Part shown: positions 45,701-56,610 of the stretch, piece after piece
How the letters are laid out: each line of letters starts with the position of its first letter
Position numbering within the stretch: the first letter of the stretch is position 1
Assembly (NCBI GenBank): GCA_022410635.1
Contig: JAJVDF010000029.1
Span: 1,190,755 to 1,254,754, forward strand
Reading direction: 5' to 3'
Source of the DNA: Tretioscincus oriximinensis
Taxonomy: Eukaryota; Chordata; Lepidosauria; Squamata; Gymnophthalmidae
DNA: 64,000 bases
Translations under genes and position numbers: made by a program
Notes under the pieces: model-generated
Databases searched by the model: none
The model's input: only the letters and a program-made list of their open reading frames with translations
What the model was told of the DNA's origin: nothing

Positions 45701-48700
45701 AAATAAAGCACATCCAGAATGCTTTGACTAAATTGGTAGAGTTTGATAGATGTCAAGGAAACATTTTGATATGACGGCAGCATTTAACACTCACTCGGTG
45801 TACACAGACATAGAAATGTTTGTCTCTAATTTCTAGGTGATGCTAAATTGTAAAGTTTCATGTTCAACAGACATTAAATGTGTTTGAGACTGAATCCTTC
45901 AAGGGCTGAGATGGTACTCTGTTCTAGTTTTCAGGATGTTTTTCTTATAATAGAATACTACCTAAAATAAAAGTTAGATCTCTAACTTGCTAGGATTATA
46001 TCCGTGATCCGCAGCGTTAATAATACTTTACTCTCAAGCTGTGAACAAAACAGCATGTTTTCCCCAGGCAGAGTAGTTTCTCTTTTATATTGTTTCATTG
46101 CCCATCTAAACCAATCATATCCCGCCACACCACATGTCCATTTCTGATGGTTGTTTTGGCCAATTTGTTGATTTCCTGCTCTTTTATCTTAGCGGTACTT
46201 CTGCCTCTGAGATACAAGAAGTGATGATTATAGCTGGACAGCAGGTGGAGAAAATCCTCTTCAATGTGGGCTAGAATTGGAAGGATATTAAATCATTTAG
46301 GATTTGTTTACTATAAAATAATTACTCTTTATACAGCCTTGTCCAAATAATGTTGAGTTATGCAAGCCTGGAAACCAATTATTCAACATGTAATCCACAG
46401 GTAGAAACCTTTTCACCTCTATTGATGTTGACCCTCAGCACTAAAAAAACTGCATCCTTTTTGGGTTGTAGCATTTCCATTCATAGTTTATAGGATAGGA
46501 TGCAGCTGGTTCATGTTTTGTTTTCAACAACTAAAGTAATGCAAAAATATAATTCCAAATAGGATTAATATTTATAACAGAATGAAAATATTTAGAAGTC
46601 CACTATCCCCAAATCTCAGAATATATTCAGGATTATAAATACTGTAATAATATTGATGTTCTGAAAGTAAGGGAGAAAACATCTCTGACAATAAAATACT
46701 TATTCATGGGCATGCAAAAGATGATAAAATTATCTGTTCAACCTGAGCATATCTGTAAGTTAATCTCTTATGCTTGTTGCACTTGCTTTTTCTGCACATA
46801 CTATTTTTATGATTGCCTATTCAGTTCTCTCTGTTCTTCTAACACTGATGAAATTAAGATGTGTCTGATTCAACCAGTGTAGATAATTGTTTTTGTTCCA
46901 GTTTCCAACATAAAATGCATTTATTTTTATTTTCTATCTCAGCAACTGGGGTACTGAAAATGATGAGAAGCAAGCTTATCATAATGGGAATTCCGATCCG
47001 CGAGGATTTGGTATGTTTTAAGGAAGCCAAAGTATGTTACAGGCACATTTTTGTTTTGGAAGCTATATTAAGTGAAATGTTAGCGTAACGTATTTTCAGA
47101 GTTTCCAATGTTTGTGGATTAAATTACTGTTGGGTTTTGGAGTTTGTATGAAAGCAAAAGCTCTTTATTCTCAAATGTTTGGGAGACTTGCAAGAATACT
47201 GCAGTCCATTATACCTCTTTACTCCTTTTCTATGCAACATCTTGAATATTAAGAACAGGATCTTGAGAAGGTAATAGGGCAGCAACAATTTAAGGATGTG
47301 CTGTAACAGAATATGTGGGAGAGATTTATATTGAATGTAAATCTTACGCATAATTCATTACAAGCACTGTTTAAATAGCATTATGAACTTCATTGCTACC
47401 TATGGAAACCAGGCAGTAAGGGGAACAAAAACTGCCTGGACTAGTTGTGCAAATCAATAAATGAAAGCTTTACTGTTCAGCTGCTGTATATTTTATATAA
47501 AAGTATCAGTTCCTATTTTTGGCAGATTTTAACATTGCTGTATTTTAGGTCACATTGGAATTGCTGTTCCTGATGTAATTGCTGCTTGCAAAAGATTTGA
47601 AGAGCTGGGAGTGAAATTTGTAAAGAAGCCCGAGGAAGGTAGGTTCCTACTTTAAATTAGCAGGCTAAAATGGGGATATTTCTAGAACTCAATCTCAGAT
47701 TTTTACATGTACTAAGAGTATGCATGTCATAAGCAGAAGGATGAATAAGGGAAGCCTTATAGAATGTTGAAAAGGTTGTTTTGCAGAAACATCCAGTCGA
47801 ACTAAATGGTGCTACTGTATTATATTGGCCTAAAGTTTCCAGCACAGTGACATATACTGTAAAATGTGAATGATCCTTTATATGCATACGATGTGTGGTA
47901 GTTACCCCCATGACTTACATTTGGGAGGTAAATTTTCACCCAAGAGTCATAAATATTGAAAAACAAATAGAATATTAGCCTTGGGAAATGATTTCAACAT
48001 TTCACTATTTAGAAAATAGCCTTCAGCCAGGTCAGGCAACTTTTAGAGGCAAATACATTCACTTTATGGTACTTCTATGAAGAAAATCTAAAAGTACTAG
48101 AAATGCACTTAATGGATGCAAAGCTTTAAAAAAAGCTTGATTGCAAGAAGGAATCAAAGGGATTATTCTAGTCAAGCTTTTCCTTTTTTATGCTATTAAA
48201 ACAAGCTAATAAGGTCCATAACTGCTTGAATCCAATTTTGCAAAATAGAAATACGCAGCTTGCAATGAAGCTTCAACATAAAAAGTGCTGTGAAAATCTT
48301 TCATTAGCACACATTCAAGGTAGATATCAACCAGAAAAGATAAATCCTAAAGTTGATTTTTATAGAGTTTGATCCCTGTTAAATCCATATGAACTTGGTC
48401 GTTTACAGAACTGTTGTAATAAAGATCACAGTATAGATGTCTAGGTCAGAAATTTACCCCATATTTGAATTAGAGTGAAATTCATGCATAGTTATTTTTA
48501 TTAAAGCAGATAGTAAAATGGTACCTGGAATATTATGTACAAATTTGGACATCACATCTTGGGAAAATTAGTATTTTAAAGATGCCTAAAGGAGTTTTGT
48601 ATGAAAAGGTCACAGAAATGTTGACAAAAAGTAGTTTTCCCCACTTTTTCCAAAATACGAGGACCAAAGGTAACCCAATAAAGCTGAATCCTAGAAACGT

Positions 48701-49336
48701 CGGGACAAACATATTTTTTCTGACATGGCAGGTAGTTTAGCTAGGGGATTCAATGCCGCAGATATCAGTCTGGATTGCTTTAAATAGTATCAAACAACTT
48801 GATGATAGTAGCTTTGGCATGAGTGCAGCTTTCTCTGTGACTGAAGATGGCACCATCTCTAAAAGTCAGTTGGTTTGGAGATGAGTCAGCAAGACAAACC
48901 ATGTCTTCCTTTGTGCTCCCACATGCAATAGTTGGCCATTGTGGGGATAGGTTGCTACACAGAATAGGACACTCATTCAATCATCACTTGTTAGCCTTTT
49001 GACTGAGCTAATCCAGCAGGGGCCTTGTTAGTTATAAAACACAAATTTGGATTATGTTTGCACTGTTTCACATTTCTCATGATTTGCTCAGAACCTGTCT
49101 CTGTAGTAGACACTTTTATAGAATAGCAGTGGAAAGTACAAGTCACAGTGGGTTATAAGAGAAAAATGAAAGGATTAAATTATCTATTTTACAGACTTTG
49201 AAATAATAATGCGTAATTCTTTAAAATTATGTCCTGTTCTTTTCCAGGCAAAATGAAAGGGTTAGCTTTTATCCAGGATCCTGATGGCTACTGGATTGAA
49301 ATTCTGAATCCGAATCACCTGGCAACAATAGTTTAG
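39707..49336 (+). CDS. GLO1: GLO1 gene, lactoylglutathione lyase (glyoxalase I), six exons, complete
   Basis: Cytosolic zinc enzyme that converts the hemithioacetal of methylglyoxal and glutathione to S-lactoylglutathione, the first step of methylglyoxal detoxification. The coding exons are 39707-39787, 41999-42081, 43979-44119, 46943-47010, 47549-47638 and 49248-49336. They total 552 bases (183 residues plus stop), against 184 residues in human. The zinc ligands are all present by alignment: Gln33, Glu99, His126 and Glu172. The ends LTDEETL and [10 protein letters not shown] are typical. The gene diverges from DNAH8 and lies upstream of BTBD9, as in mammals. No frame break was seen, so it should be functional. 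Confidence 0.97.
39815..39965. repeat. Foldback element beside the GLO1 exon 1 donor
   Basis: A near-perfect hairpin GTGTAGACTATGGCAGGCCC (39886-39905) and its complement (from about 39911) sits in a larger imperfect palindrome. It is related to sequences at 4828-4990, 41285-41450, 58210-58300 and 59225-59345 that share GAGCCTTATTCTGGGCT-type and CCTGCCAT motifs. Confidence 0.65.
40320..40815 (+). mobile_element. L1 LINE 3' end in GLO1 intron 1
   Basis: The end of ORF2 (about 40340-40670, [18 protein letters not shown] then LIYEMQLYE) is followed by a G-rich tract and an A-rich tail with AAATAAATAAATAAAT. The same layout is seen at 44528-45365. Confidence 0.72.
41285..41450. repeat. Foldback family copy
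   Basis: Contains AGTCTTATTCTGGGCTTTAT, GGATGGCAGGCCCCTATTCT and a GTGTGGAAAGGGC end. Three N calls. It lies in GLO1 intron 1. Confidence 0.5.
41999..42081 (+). CDS. GLO1: GLO1 coding exon 2 (residues 28-55)
   Basis: It encodes [16 protein letters not shown] and [12 protein letters not shown], including zinc ligand Gln33. The donor ATGAC/GTAAGT is strong. The acceptor GGGGATAG/GATTTC is unusual because the 20 bases before it are T/G-rich with a G run instead of a pyrimidine tract. The frame with exons 1 and 3 demands this border. Confidence 0.95.
42913..43059. mobile_element. hAT-type hairpin MITE with 8-bp target-site duplication
   Basis: A 147-base element made almost wholly of two 61-base inverted arms (42913-42973 and 42999-43059) starting CAGAGATGTCAAACTGG. 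CTCTAGAA flanks it at 42905-42912 and 43060-43067. It lies in GLO1 intron 2. Confidence 0.88.
43587..43700 (-). mobile_element. L2/CR1-like LINE 3' fragment
   Basis: Reverse-strand copy of the same terminal block (AAGAACATAAGAAAAGAGG, GTCTCACACAGTGGCCTAAC), located in GLO1 intron 2. Confidence 0.75.
43979..44119 (+). CDS. GLO1: GLO1 coding exon 3 (residues 55-102)
   Basis: Acceptor CGTTTTCAG/CCTACT and donor GACACA/GTGAGT. It encodes [20 protein letters not shown] and ends RKGILELTH with zinc ligand Glu99. The segment [10 protein letters not shown] replaces a slightly different stretch in mammals. Confidence 0.96.
44528..45365 (+). mobile_element. L1 LINE 3' end in GLO1 intron 3
   Basis: It shows the L1 ORF2 C-terminal pattern: [24 protein letters not shown], then [14 protein letters not shown] and a long lysine/asparagine-rich stretch. 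It ends in a G-rich tract and A run at 45365. Confidence 0.8.
45366..46942. other. GLO1 intron 3, right part, nothing seen
   Basis: Unique AT-rich intron sequence between an L1 remnant and GLO1 exon 4. Confidence 0.5.
46943..47010 (+). CDS. GLO1: GLO1 coding exon 4 (residues 102-125)
   Basis: Acceptor TTCTATCTCAG/CAACTG and donor GATTTG/GTATGT. It encodes [20 protein letters not shown] then GF, a very conserved glyoxalase segment. Both borders split codons and match the neighbours. Confidence 0.97.
47549..47638 (+). CDS. GLO1: GLO1 coding exon 5 (residues 125-155)
   Basis: Acceptor TGTATTTTAG/GTCACA and donor GAGGAAG/GTAGGT. It encodes [19 protein letters not shown] then [11 protein letters not shown], with zinc ligand His126. 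Confidence 0.98.
47639..49247. other. GLO1 intron 5, little seen
   Basis: Unique AT-rich sequence. A very decayed LINE 3' relative may lie at 48520-48760 (GTACCTGGAATATTATGTAC, ACGAGGACCAAAGGTAACCC). No other exon or repeat was recognised. Confidence 0.4.
49248..49336 (+). CDS. GLO1: GLO1 coding exon 6 (residues 155-183 and stop)
   Basis: Acceptor TTCTTTTCCAG/GCAAAA. It encodes [19 protein letters not shown] with zinc ligand Glu172, then NPNHLATIV and a TAG stop at 49334-49336. Confidence 0.98.
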
Positions 49337-50895
49337 ATTTCATCAAGATACTGAAAATGTTGAACAAAGTTGTAGACTTAAGCGATTTAATAGTATGCCA
49401 AATGGTGGGAATTGGGAAGTGCAATAGCTGGCCTCAGTTTCCCTCCTTTCCCACGAATTTTTTTTTCTGGGTGTGATGATTAGGAGTTCCAGTTCATAGT
49501 CTGCAATGAGCTAGAGTTTGTGGTATTACTGTATTCAGACAGGATGTGGTTTGCTTCTGTCAATTAGAAGTGTTTAATCAGTTCCTTTTCCTAAAGAAAG
49601 GAAGAAAGTGCTTGAACCAGAAACTGTCTTGTACCTGGGAGTGCTCAGAACCATACCTTCGAAGCCATATCGTAGGCAAGCAATGGTTTATAGCTATTTC
49701 CCCCCTTCTTTTTATGTTTCATCTGCACAGCACTTTATTATCCATGCCTATCTGAATGATTCATCATTTTACGACACAACAACTGACAAAGCTCTGGTTC
49801 CTCAATAAATGACAGATTCAGATGTAATCATAAACTACAATTAGTGCTATCCAATCCATGGCTGGGCTGATACATTTCTTCGTAATCAGGTCACAGGACG
49901 ATTCCACATTAGCCAGTTTAATTGTCCAACAAGTGTACCAGCAATCTCCTTTTTGTACTCTGGTACATTTGTTGGACTGGCATGCTGGTCAGTGTGGAAT
50001 TGCCATCATGTTGAGGTGGAAATTAGTATGTCTGGAAATTACAGTTTAAATGATCGATAAAATTTTATTTTTAAAACCTTCATTCTGCCCTGTTTTGTAT
50101 TTGTGGCATTTTACTGTCAAATATTTTGAATGCAAAGATTTCTGTATTTGAATTGTTGAAAATATGTTTAAAAAACTTGGGAATAATTTGAATATTTGAC
50201 TGGATAAAAGTAGTGATTGTACAGTGCTTTGAATTGGAAGAGATTGGTGAAGTCTCACAAAACAATTTCAGTCATGGAAATAGACTGAGAAGCCTAAGCT
50301 GCAAAACTAAACCCAATTAGGAGATAGTTCATCTTTGACAAAGATATCCAAGTTAAAGATATCTTGGAAAAATAGCAGTGTGAGCTATATAATATGCTGA
50401 CATCCTCCAGCACTTCTCCCTATTTTCTGAAGATGTAGTGCTAGGCATATGTTGTGTTTCTTATATTCACTTTTGATGCTCCAGGAAGCATGTGCCTATT
50501 TAGAATATTTTTTCAAATTTTTTGAACTAGAGCATTATAATTATAAAACCATTTAAAAAAGACACTGTTTTAGAAAAGATTAATTTTAATATATATTATC
50601 ATGAATGAATATAAGAACTAATCTAGAAATCTAAAATGTCAACATACTGTCTTTATATACTTTTCCTTGTATGTTAAAATGCAGTATGAATTACACTTTG
50701 TCATCTGAGATTTATAAATTAGCTACTTAGTATTGTATTGCCACATTTCACTTATGCCTCACTAATTTTGCCAAATAACCTTCTCAGAATTATCTTGACA
50801 ACTGGTTCATTGTTAAGTCCACTAAAATATTTTTAAAGAATAATAGTTTTTGTGTGCATTCTGATTTCAAATAAAAAAAATCAAACAATTGTGTG
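49337..50895 (+). other. GLO1: Probable GLO1 3' untranslated region
   Basis: About 1.5 kb of AT-rich, repeat-poor sequence follows the stop. An AATAAA at about 49804 and a stronger-looking cluster TCAAATAAAAAAAATC at 50868-50883 are candidate poly(A) signals. The latter is followed by a T/G-rich stretch. The true end is inferred; transcript data would settle it. Confidence 0.55.
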
Positions 50896-51133
50896 ACTTT
50901 CTGATATGGCAACCTGCATCATCTCCCAACTCCAGATGGAAGTTTGTGATTAAATGTAGCAATTAGCAGTACTTCTAAACGGAATGGAATTATTGACAAA
51001 GCTTACCTTATTTTCACTGTATGAAAACATGAAGTGATACTCAGTTCTTCTTGCCATCCTTTAGTACAACATAAACCAAAATTCATTTCCATATTTGAAA
51101 AGCTTTATCTTTGTTCTGCATTATCATTGGAGT

Positions 51134-51372
51134 CCAGCAAAGGAGCTAGCAGCACTTTGAGACTAACTTGAGAAAAGTGGTTGGCATAAGCTTTCGTAGA
51201 CAGGTCTACTTCTTCAGATGCTGAGGGACTAATGTCAGGTAGTTAGCATCTGAAGAAGTAGACCTGTCTACGAAAGCTTATGCCAACCACTTTTCTCAAG
51301 TTAGTCTCAAAGTGCTGCTAGCTCCTTTGCTGGACTTTCTGCTAGACTAACACGGCTATTTCTCTGAAATTG
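51134..51372 (-). mobile_element. Hairpin retroelement with 14-bp target-site duplication
   Basis: ATTATCATTGGAGT occurs at 51120-51133 and 51373-51386. Two near-perfect inverted arms of about 90 bases lie inside (AAAGGAGCTAGCAGCACTTT at the left, its complement at about 51309-51328). They are followed on the plus strand by a single-copy tail of about 44 bases ending TTTCTCTGAAATTG. The minus-strand sequence looks like a SINE body (GTGTTAGTCTAGCAGAAAGT start). The long duplication argues for reverse-transcription-type insertion. Confidence 0.7.
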
Positions 51373-51717
51373 ATTATCATTGGAGTAATCAGTACTGTAT
51401 ACTTAACAGTTGACAGTATTGAGTTGTACATACGTATGTCCAGCCCTTCACCTGAAGATTAGTATCAAAGGCCTGTGTGATAATGTGTTCAATATGGAGA
51501 GAAGCAGCATGGATTTTGTCATGTTGTAAATACCAAGAACAAAAAACCGTCACAGAAGTAAGGTGGGCTTTCCTATCAAAGATTTGAATTAAAAAACCTT
51601 AATAGTTCAACAAAAAATGCTTGCTGGATTTCACTCAGCAGTAGTTACGCTCCCGGTATATCAGCATATTGTTTCTAAATTTTTGACCTATGCTGGGTAT
51701 CAGTTCTGTATTGAAAA

Positions 51718-52010
51718 GAAGAACTGGGTTCTTATACCCTATTTTCTCACCTTACAAAGGGACTCAAAGTGGCTTACAAGGGTATTTTGCCCGAAGGCTC
51801 ACATTCTATCTTCCCCACCAGGCTGTGGTGGTTCCCATGTATTTACTTGCTGTCAGTTGCAATTTCTTACAATTCATGCTTTCGAATAGCTGGGTTGGCT
51901 AGAGCTACAGGCTAGCGGAAGGTGCTCACCTCTCCCCACGTCTGACACAGGGCTTTGAAATCCAATAATCTAGAGGAGAGATCATTTCCTTAGCAACTGA
52001 GCCATCCGCG
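51718..52010 (-). mobile_element. Second SINE-like family, minus-strand copy
   Basis: About 290 bases, clearly homologous to 9479-9770. The reverse strand starts near TGGCTCAGTTGCTAAGGAAA, resembling a tRNA-derived head, and ends in GAAGAA-type sequence. Confidence 0.75.
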
Positions 52011-52384
52011 CCTGCAAAGGCACCTTGTTAAAGTCAGTCATTTATACTTGTTTCCCAGCACAGGAACTTATATAGGTGATTAATGGCAGCTATGCCCAAA
52101 TGACTTAAAAGCAGCAGTGCACTTAGTACCTTCACATAGACGGTGAGGAATGAAATATCTGCACTCTGCTGTGATTATTGCTCAGTTCATCTATAGATAA
52201 GCAATGAAAACTTGCACAATGGTAATGCAAGATTGCAACTCATGTTTGATTGCTAACTATGCACAATAGTTTGTATACATCACATGCAACGACCAGTGTA
52301 CATGACAAGCAGTATAGTGTACAAATATAAGACCTTTACAGGGAATTGGGCCCATTAAATACGCTGAAATTTCCAAATACACTT

Positions 52385-52505
52385 GCAAGGGAATCTCGTA
52401 GCACTTTAGAAAATAAGAAAAATGTAGGCACGTTGATCTTTCATGCAGAACTCTGCTTAAGATTTTATTTCTTGTCAGTCTCTAAAGTGCCAAATAGCAA
52501 GAGAA
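52385..52505. mobile_element. Diverged hairpin element of the same broad family
   Basis: GTAGCACTTTAGAAAATAAG on the left and CAGTCTCTAAAGTGCC on the right pair imperfectly. The arrangement is similar to 51134-51372, with a GATCTTTCATGCAGAACTCT centre. Single-arm relatives occur at about 16990-17060 and 42560-42625. Confidence 0.45.
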
Positions 52506-52510
52506 AAATA

Positions 52511-53799
52511 TACGTCCAATGTTTATATTCATAAAACAAAAGGCAAGCATACTTCACTGAAAAAGTATAAATTCCAAAACAAGTCACAGAACAGGACTCT
52601 CAAAAGCAAGGGGCTATATCTGCACTGTTAGAAGAGATTCTGTCTTCCTCTGGCCCTTGTGTAAACCAGATGCAAAAAATGTATTGAAGTTGTGAGATAA
52701 GAAGCATAATGCTAAAGATGGGTGTTGAACGAGTAAAGGAACACTGTCGCTCTGAAAGACAGTTTGTGATTCTTGTTCTATATCCTATGTGCCTTGAATT
52801 AAAATTGCATTTGTCTTAAGCAGTGCTCAGTACTATATTTGATTCTGAAAAGGCTGCTGTACTGTTTTCATAAGATTTGCACTTAATCCAGTGATTTCTG
52901 AAGCTGTTCATTCAGCATTGCAATAATTAAATATTCCCGCTTGTAATTAGTGTCCAGAGAAGAGCAGGATTTCCCATATTTTCCAATGAATGCAAAGAGG
53001 TTCTTAATTGGTTTAGTTGAATCAAGATTTCATACCATGATGACTATTTTGTTTCATTTGGCAGAGTGTAAATTAGTTCCTCAATATGCTGTGAACCTAC
53101 TAGGAGAAAATTGATTTTTACTGCATATGTTAATAAAGTTTTTTTAAATTGAAGTGTAACAATGCAGCAATTAATCAAATACTGCTGAGTTAGTGGGTGA
53201 CTGGGATTTTTTAACGGCAGTGTGGATTTGATATGGATTCATCCACATTACTAATGACACCTGGAATTATCTATTCAAAATAGCAGAAAAATGTTTTACA
53301 GTAATAATCTTGTGGAATGGGAATGTTATATTGCACATTTGCAGAACAAAACTTGGAAATATGGTTCTACTGGTATTTAAAAGCTAAATCTGAGCCTGTA
53401 TTATAAATATGACATGGTAACCTAATATTCAGAACTGGCAATATTGAATGTCAGCATCTAGCTTCTGTACAAGTCTCTCTTCTGCCAGGAAATCCTCTCT
53501 GAACTTGAATATAGTCATGGCAATATTGTTAATTACCCTGGGGAGAACAGAAATAATTTGTCTCTTATTTTGGAAAACAAACAAAACAAAAACATTAAGT
53601 ATAGTCCACGATTTTTATTTATTTATATTTGTATCTATGACCATAAAAACAAGCAAGAAAACATATTGAAAAATATATTCAAAGAGACAGGTATGAGAGG
53701 TGGAATTTGAAAAAGGGGAAAATACTATTTTAGAATATATAATCTACTAAATGAAATTGACATCAAACAAGATCAAGTAAAAGAATGAATGATTACGTG
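52511..53799. other. Intergenic DNA, nothing seen
   Basis: AT-rich unique sequence between GLO1 and BTBD9. Small frames only, none recognised. Confidence 0.5.
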
Positions 53800-53808
53800 G
53801 GTTATAAT

Positions 53809-54060
53809 AATTTATTATTTATTTGTACTTGTATCCCGCCCTGTACCTGAAGGTCTCAGGGCGGCCAACCATAGGGTGGCACACATAGCTTTTGTTGCTA
53901 TCTCCACAACAGACATGCTGTGGAGTAGGTGGGGCTGAGAGAGTTCAAAGAACTGACTGGCCCAAGGTCATCCAGCTGGCTTTCAGGGAGGAGTGGGGAA
54001 TCGAACCAGGAGACTACCAGGTACGAGTCCAATACTCTAACCACTACACCAAACACACAT
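53809..54060 (-). mobile_element. tRNA-derived SINE, full length, with target-site duplication
   Basis: Reverse-strand copy of the same family. It is flanked by GGTTATAAT at 53800-53808 and 54061-54069, a target-site duplication from L1/L2-type insertion. Confidence 0.88.
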
Positions 54061-54599
54061 GGTTATAATTTCTAGTTGGAAAAACATTGGGAAATGTGAT
54101 CTCAAATTTACTGTGTTAAATATTTTTTTCACAAGATGATGTACAGATGGTATTTGATTCTACACAAACTTTCTAAAATATTGCAAGAGATCTCATAGAG
54201 ATGTTGAAAATATAATGTTCATAGTGGTATTTTTAACTTATCTGGGGAATTTGTGATAAGGCCCCCCCCCAAACTATTTGTCAGATTCACAAATTAGTAT
54301 CAAGAATTTGTAAAAGAGTACTTTCATGGAGCCCAAAGTTTTACTTACTGTGTCTGACAGACAAAACCTGCATAATATTAAGGTGACACAGTATATGATT
54401 AGCCATCAAATTTCTTTATGTTTAAAAATGAAAAGAAGAATTCGTTCATTCAAATAAAGGCTTATCAGACTAATGAACTTAAAATGTTAAATTTGTTATT
54501 AGTTGGAGATTTTTTATAGATCTTTTATAAGAAATGGAGGATGGATTTTTAATTACCAAATGAGCTTAGAAGACTGAAGAATGGGCTCTTGAAATGGAG

Positions 54600-56610
54600 A
54601 AGGAATTTGTATAAATCAAGATCACATCCATTACCTAAGAATATGTGCACAGATACCAGTCATTTTAGAAAAATGAGATCGACTTTCTTTGTACTGTAAT
54701 CTGTAGTGGTTGCAGTATCTTGATCTTAAATTTGTATATGCTTACAAATTTATTAAATAAGATATAAAATATGAATTCATTCACGATGATAGGGAGATTT
54801 TTGGAAATCAACCAACTCATGAACCAAATGTTAATGGGGGATTGTTGGAGACCTTTGAAATAAGAAACAGCATAAAACAGGGTTCTCTCCTGTCACCATT
54901 ATTATTCATTTTAACAACTGATCCCCTTGCAAACAAGATTATGAATAAAGGTGAAATATAGGGATATAGGACAGGAACAGAAGACATTAAAATTAATCAT
55001 TTTGTAGACGATGCACTGGTGCTTACAGCAGACCCATTAGTATCTATACCAGTAATACTGCAAGAAATTTTGAAAAACTCTTCGGTTTGTGGATAAAAAT
55101 GGAAAAATCATAAATTATGTTGGCCGATGTTAATAGAATAGAAAGAGAGCAAGTTAGAGCTATTATGGGCATTAGAATGGATAAGAAAAAGAACCAAATA
55201 TTCACCATCACGAAAAAAAAAACCAGATAAATTGATACGTATTAACTATAATAAGATCTCAAAAAATATCAACAAAACAATTAAAAAATGGCCAGCTAAA
55301 TATTTGAATATATTAACAAGAGTTGGCGCAGTGAAAGTGATAATCCTTCCCAAATTCCTCTATTTCTTTCAAACCACTCCAATCCCTATTCCAACACGAA
55401 GAGTGCATAAACGGCAAAGATCTTTAAAGGACTGGGTTTCTAAAATGAAAATGAACATGATATCATGTACATGTTTATATTCACTGGGTGAAAGTAAAGA
55501 GTGAGAGATGCGTGATCTCCAGGTTTTTGAGGATTTTCTGACTAATAAAATTGTTATAGATTGAATATGATCTGGAGCAGAAAGCAGAAAGAATTGAACA
55601 AATAAATAACTGTATTAACTTTAAATTGTTAGGACAAAAAGTGAATAGGAGAGTGGTTGAAAATTGGCTTCCTCCATTGAGGAACAGAAAATCTGGAATA
55701 AAAATGTGAGGAAATTGGTTGAGAATAGCTCCCAGATAGCATCATTATTGTGTGTTAATATATTTTAAACAAACTTTGTGGGAAGGGGAAAATTTTACTC
55801 AGGGATCTGTATGATCAAAGAGGGGAGCCATTAACAAAACAGGAAATTTCATGACTAGGAGGGGCAAACGAATGGATTTACAATGGAACTCTCTGAAAAT
55901 ACACCTGAGTGCGAAAGAATAATTAGAGCCAAATTGAAGGGCGAAAAGGTATAGCAGGTAAAATATACCACTCAAAACAATTAAGGGAACACTTAGTGTT
56001 TCACTTAGTGTTAAAGTGTTCCCTTAACTTGAGCAGTATATATAGATCATTAATCCAAACGAAATTTAGGAATAAAGAAGTAATTAGAGAACAGTGGAAT
56101 GTAGATATACCAGTTTCCCCAGCTTGGTTTAATAAATGGATGCAGGACATACAGAAAACCCATTACAGCAAGCTAAGAGGTGGAACTCAAACTTAACAAG
56201 TTTGACTGACTCGGGCATACTGTGCTCATATGATGGGAATACCCTCGCAATGTTGGCACGGGAACGGGAATTCATATGCATAGGGATGTGAAATGGTACA
56301 CATATTCTGGAATTTGTTTCAATGGGATTTAGGGGGTATAATTAATGTAAATATTCAGGATGACCCCAACACACTAATAATGACTCGTGTTTATTTGCCT
56401 AATGTACCAAAGGAATATTCAACTTGTGGAAATGTAAATTAGAGCAGCACATACGGTTACTGCAAAAGAGTGGAAGGACAGTGTACAGTATGGGGGGGAC
56501 ACTGTGTTATATGAATTGTTATGAGAAAACGGTTAATTGCTATAGAAGTATTAAGAAAACGGTTATGGCTCAAGAAACAGAAGAAAGTGTTGGAATTTTG
56601 AGTAAGTAAT
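54600..56610 (+). mobile_element. L1 LINE ORF2 fragment, degenerate
   Basis: RT motifs are readable across broken frames: KQGSLLSPLLFILTTDPL near 54870-54930 and HFVDDALVL near 54990-55015 (FADD with V for A). Then comes ITRVGAVKVIILPKFLYFFQ-like sequence at 55310-55370 and IREQWNVDIPVSPAWFNKWM at 56080-56145. Multiple stops make it inactive. A small inverted-repeat element interrupts it at 55967-56039. Confidence 0.8.
55967..56039. mobile_element. Short Tc1/mariner-like hairpin element nested in L1
   Basis: The left arm CACTCAAAACAATTAAGGGA and right arm TCCCTTAACTTGAGCAG pair through AGGGAACACTT. TA dinucleotides lie at both ends. The end sequence resembles a widespread vertebrate mariner-type MITE, here a 70-base deletion form. 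Confidence 0.6.
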
